Assembly (NCBI GenBank): GCA_023437755.1
Contig: JAEZFJ010000479.1
Span: forward strand, 1-6,095
DNA length: 6,095 bases
Reading direction: 5' to 3'
DNA from: Pseudomonadota bacterium
GTDB lineage: Bacteria > Pseudomonadota > Alphaproteobacteria > Rhizobiales > Devosiaceae
Shown here: piece by piece, positions 4,790 to 6,095 of the stretch
Position numbering within the stretch: the stretch's first letter is position 1
Layout of the letters: each line of letters starts with the position of its first letter
The notes under the pieces: model-generated
Told to the model about the DNA's origin: nothing
The model's input: only the letters and a program-made list of their open reading frames with translations
The model's database searches: none
Translations under genes and position numbers: made by a program

Positions 4790-6064
4790 ATGATTACGCG
4801 TCGCAATCTGCTCAAGGGAACAGCCGCAACCGGGCTCATCGCCGCTACGGGGGCGTTCCCGATGCCGGCTATTGCCCAGGGGGCCAAGATCAAGGTGGGC
4901 TATGTCAGCCCCCAGTCCGGGCCTCTCGCAGCTTTCGCGGAAGCGGATAACTTCATTCTGTCCAACTTCGCCAAGAGCGAAGCCGCTGCCAATTTCGAGA
5001 TCATCGTCAAGGACAGCCAGTCCAACCCCAACCGCGCGGCCGAAGTGGCGCAGGAACTCATCATCGACGACGAAGTCGACCTGATGATGGTAGCTTCCAC
5101 CCCGGAAACTACCAATCCGGTCACCACCACGGCCGAAGCTGAAGGCGTGCCGCTGATTTCCACCATGGCGCCATGGCAGCCCTGGTTCATCGGGCAGCAG
5201 GGCAACCCAGCCGATCCGGAGAGCTGGCGCAACTTCGACTATGCCTTCCACTTCTTCTGGGGGCTGGAAGACGTCATTTCAGTCTTCACCAACATGTGGG
5301 GACAGCTCGACACCAACAAGATCGTGGGTGGCCTCTTCCCCAACGACGCCGACGGCAACGCCTGGGGCGATCCAAATACTGGTTTCCCGCCCGCGCTGGC
5401 GGAAAAAGGTTTCCAGATGTTCGATCCGGGTCGCTACCAGAACCTCACCGACGACTTCTCTGCCCAGATCAACGCCTTCCGTCAGGCCAATGCCGATATC
5501 ATCACCGGCGTGCCGATTCCGCCCGACTTCACGACGTTCTGGACCCAGGCTCGTCAGCAGGGCTTTACGCCCAAGGCCGCATCCATCGGCAAGGCTATCC
5601 TGTTCCCGCAGGCCGTCGAAGCTCTCGGCGACACTGGTCACAACCTGTCCTCGGAGGTCTGGTGGTCTCCAAGTCACCCGTTCAGCTCCTCGCTGAACGG
5701 CATGACCTCGAAGGAACTGGCCGACACCTATACCGTCGAAACAGGCAAGCAGTGGACGCAGCCCATCGGCTTCGTGCATGCGCTGTTCGAAATGGCGGCC
5801 GACGTCATGGGTCGCGTCAGCGATGCAGGAGATGTGGATGCTGTGGTCGAAGCCATCGCGGCTACCGACCTCAACACCATCGTTGGACCGGTGAAATTTG
5901 ACGGGGCAGGGGTGCCGCCCTTTGCGGCAGCGAACGTTTGCAAGACCCCGCTTGTCGGCGGGCAGTGGCGCAAGCGCGACGGCGGTGGGTACGATCTGGT
6001 GATCGTGGACAATACCGGTCAGGAAAACATCCCCACCGGCGGGACAATGGAAGCCATTTCCTGA
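4790..6064 (+). CDS. ABC transporter solute-binding protein, branched-chain amino acid (type I periplasmic) family
   Basis: A 424-residue exported protein. The N-terminus has a twin-arginine-type signal: TRRNLLKG at 3-10, a weak hydrophobic stretch to about 24, and a likely cleavage near AIAQG (27-31). The mature protein begins KIKVGYVSPQSGPLA, the typical first strand of the HAAT/LivJ-like periplasmic family, with NRAAEVAQELI (81-91) and VDLMMVASTPETTNP (96-110) also family-typical. These proteins deliver ligands to a two-permease, two-ATPase transporter. Family members bind amino acids, amides or aromatic acids. Position directly after maleylacetate reductase suggests uptake of the aromatic substrate or a precursor. 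Eleven tryptophans, including Trp129, Trp132 and Trp291-292, could line an aromatic site, but this is speculation. The permease and ATPase genes are not in the window and should follow. The remaining bases, 6065-6095, hold no gene start; CCTGA/TCAGG at 6060-6064 and 6091-6095 could pair but is cut by the edge. Confidence 0.9.
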   Translation: MITRRNLLKGTAATGLIAATGAFPMPAIAQGAKIKVGYVSPQSGPLAAFAEADNFILSNFAKSEAAANFEIIVKDSQSNPNRAAEVAQELIIDDEVDLMMVASTPETTNPVTTTAEAEGVPLISTMAPWQPWFIGQQGNPADPESWRNFDYAFHFFWGLEDVISVFTNMWGQLDTNKIVGGLFPNDADGNAWGDPNTGFPPALAEKGFQMFDPGRYQNLTDDFSAQINAFRQANADIITGVPIPPDFTTFWTQARQQGFTPKAASIGKAILFPQAVEALGDTGHNLSSEVWWSPSHPFSSSLNGMTSKELADTYTVETGKQWTQPIGFVHALFEMAADVMGRVSDAGDVDAVVEAIAATDLNTIVGPVKFDGAGVPPFAAANVCKTPLVGGQWRKRDGGGYDLVIVDNTGQENIPTGGTMEAIS

Positions 6065-6095
6065 TCCCAGTGCAATCCGGCCGGGCGTCCTCAGG

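Noticed and set aside
6077..6084. CCGGCCGG palindrome near the right edge
   Set aside because: An 8-bp self-complementary GC stretch is common in such DNA and there is no loop, T-run or other context to give it a role.

Overview
The window is GC-rich, densely packed bacterial DNA. Codon use, the Tat-type solute-binding protein and the catabolic gene set suggest an alphaproteobacterium, perhaps Rhizobiales; this is an inference from style, not from a marker gene. It looks like an accessory aromatic-catabolism locus for a hydroquinone- or hydroxyquinol-type ring.

Layout. Positions 1-20 hold the first six codons of a divergent minus-strand gene that runs off the left edge and looks like a LysR paralog. 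Positions 21-109 are a control region with a perfect palindrome (19-33). A tightly overlapping plus-strand operon follows: an intradiol (catechol/hydroxyquinol 1,2-dioxygenase-like) protein (110-1006), a vicinal-oxygen-chelate dioxygenase of the PcpA/LinE/MhqO hydroquinone-cleaving type (1006-1965), and an MhqD-like alpha/beta hydrolase (1965-2621). A LysR-family regulator faces it on the minus strand (2633-3583), only 11 bp away. A second control region of 92 bp separates this regulator from a plus-strand maleylacetate reductase (3676-4749) and the solute-binding protein of a branched-chain-amino-acid-type ABC transporter (4790-6064). The last 31 bases hold no recognisable gene start; permease and ATPase genes would be expected just beyond.

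How the genes fit together. Hydroxyquinol intradiol cleavage gives maleylacetate. PcpA/LinE-type cleavage of (chloro)hydroquinone gives maleylacetate or its semialdehyde precursor. Maleylacetate reductase then makes 3-oxoadipate, which enters central metabolism. The ABC protein probably brings in the substrate or a precursor. No monooxygenase, dehalogenase or semialdehyde dehydrogenase is visible here.

The most interesting signals are regulatory and catalytic. Both control regions carry the same operator form, ATARC-N5-GYTAT. In both it lies across the start codon of a divergent (putative) LysR gene and is centred 84 or 87 bp upstream of the catabolic start codon, so the locus looks like two LysR-operator-operon modules. 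The intradiol enzyme has Asn where its family has the second iron-binding His.
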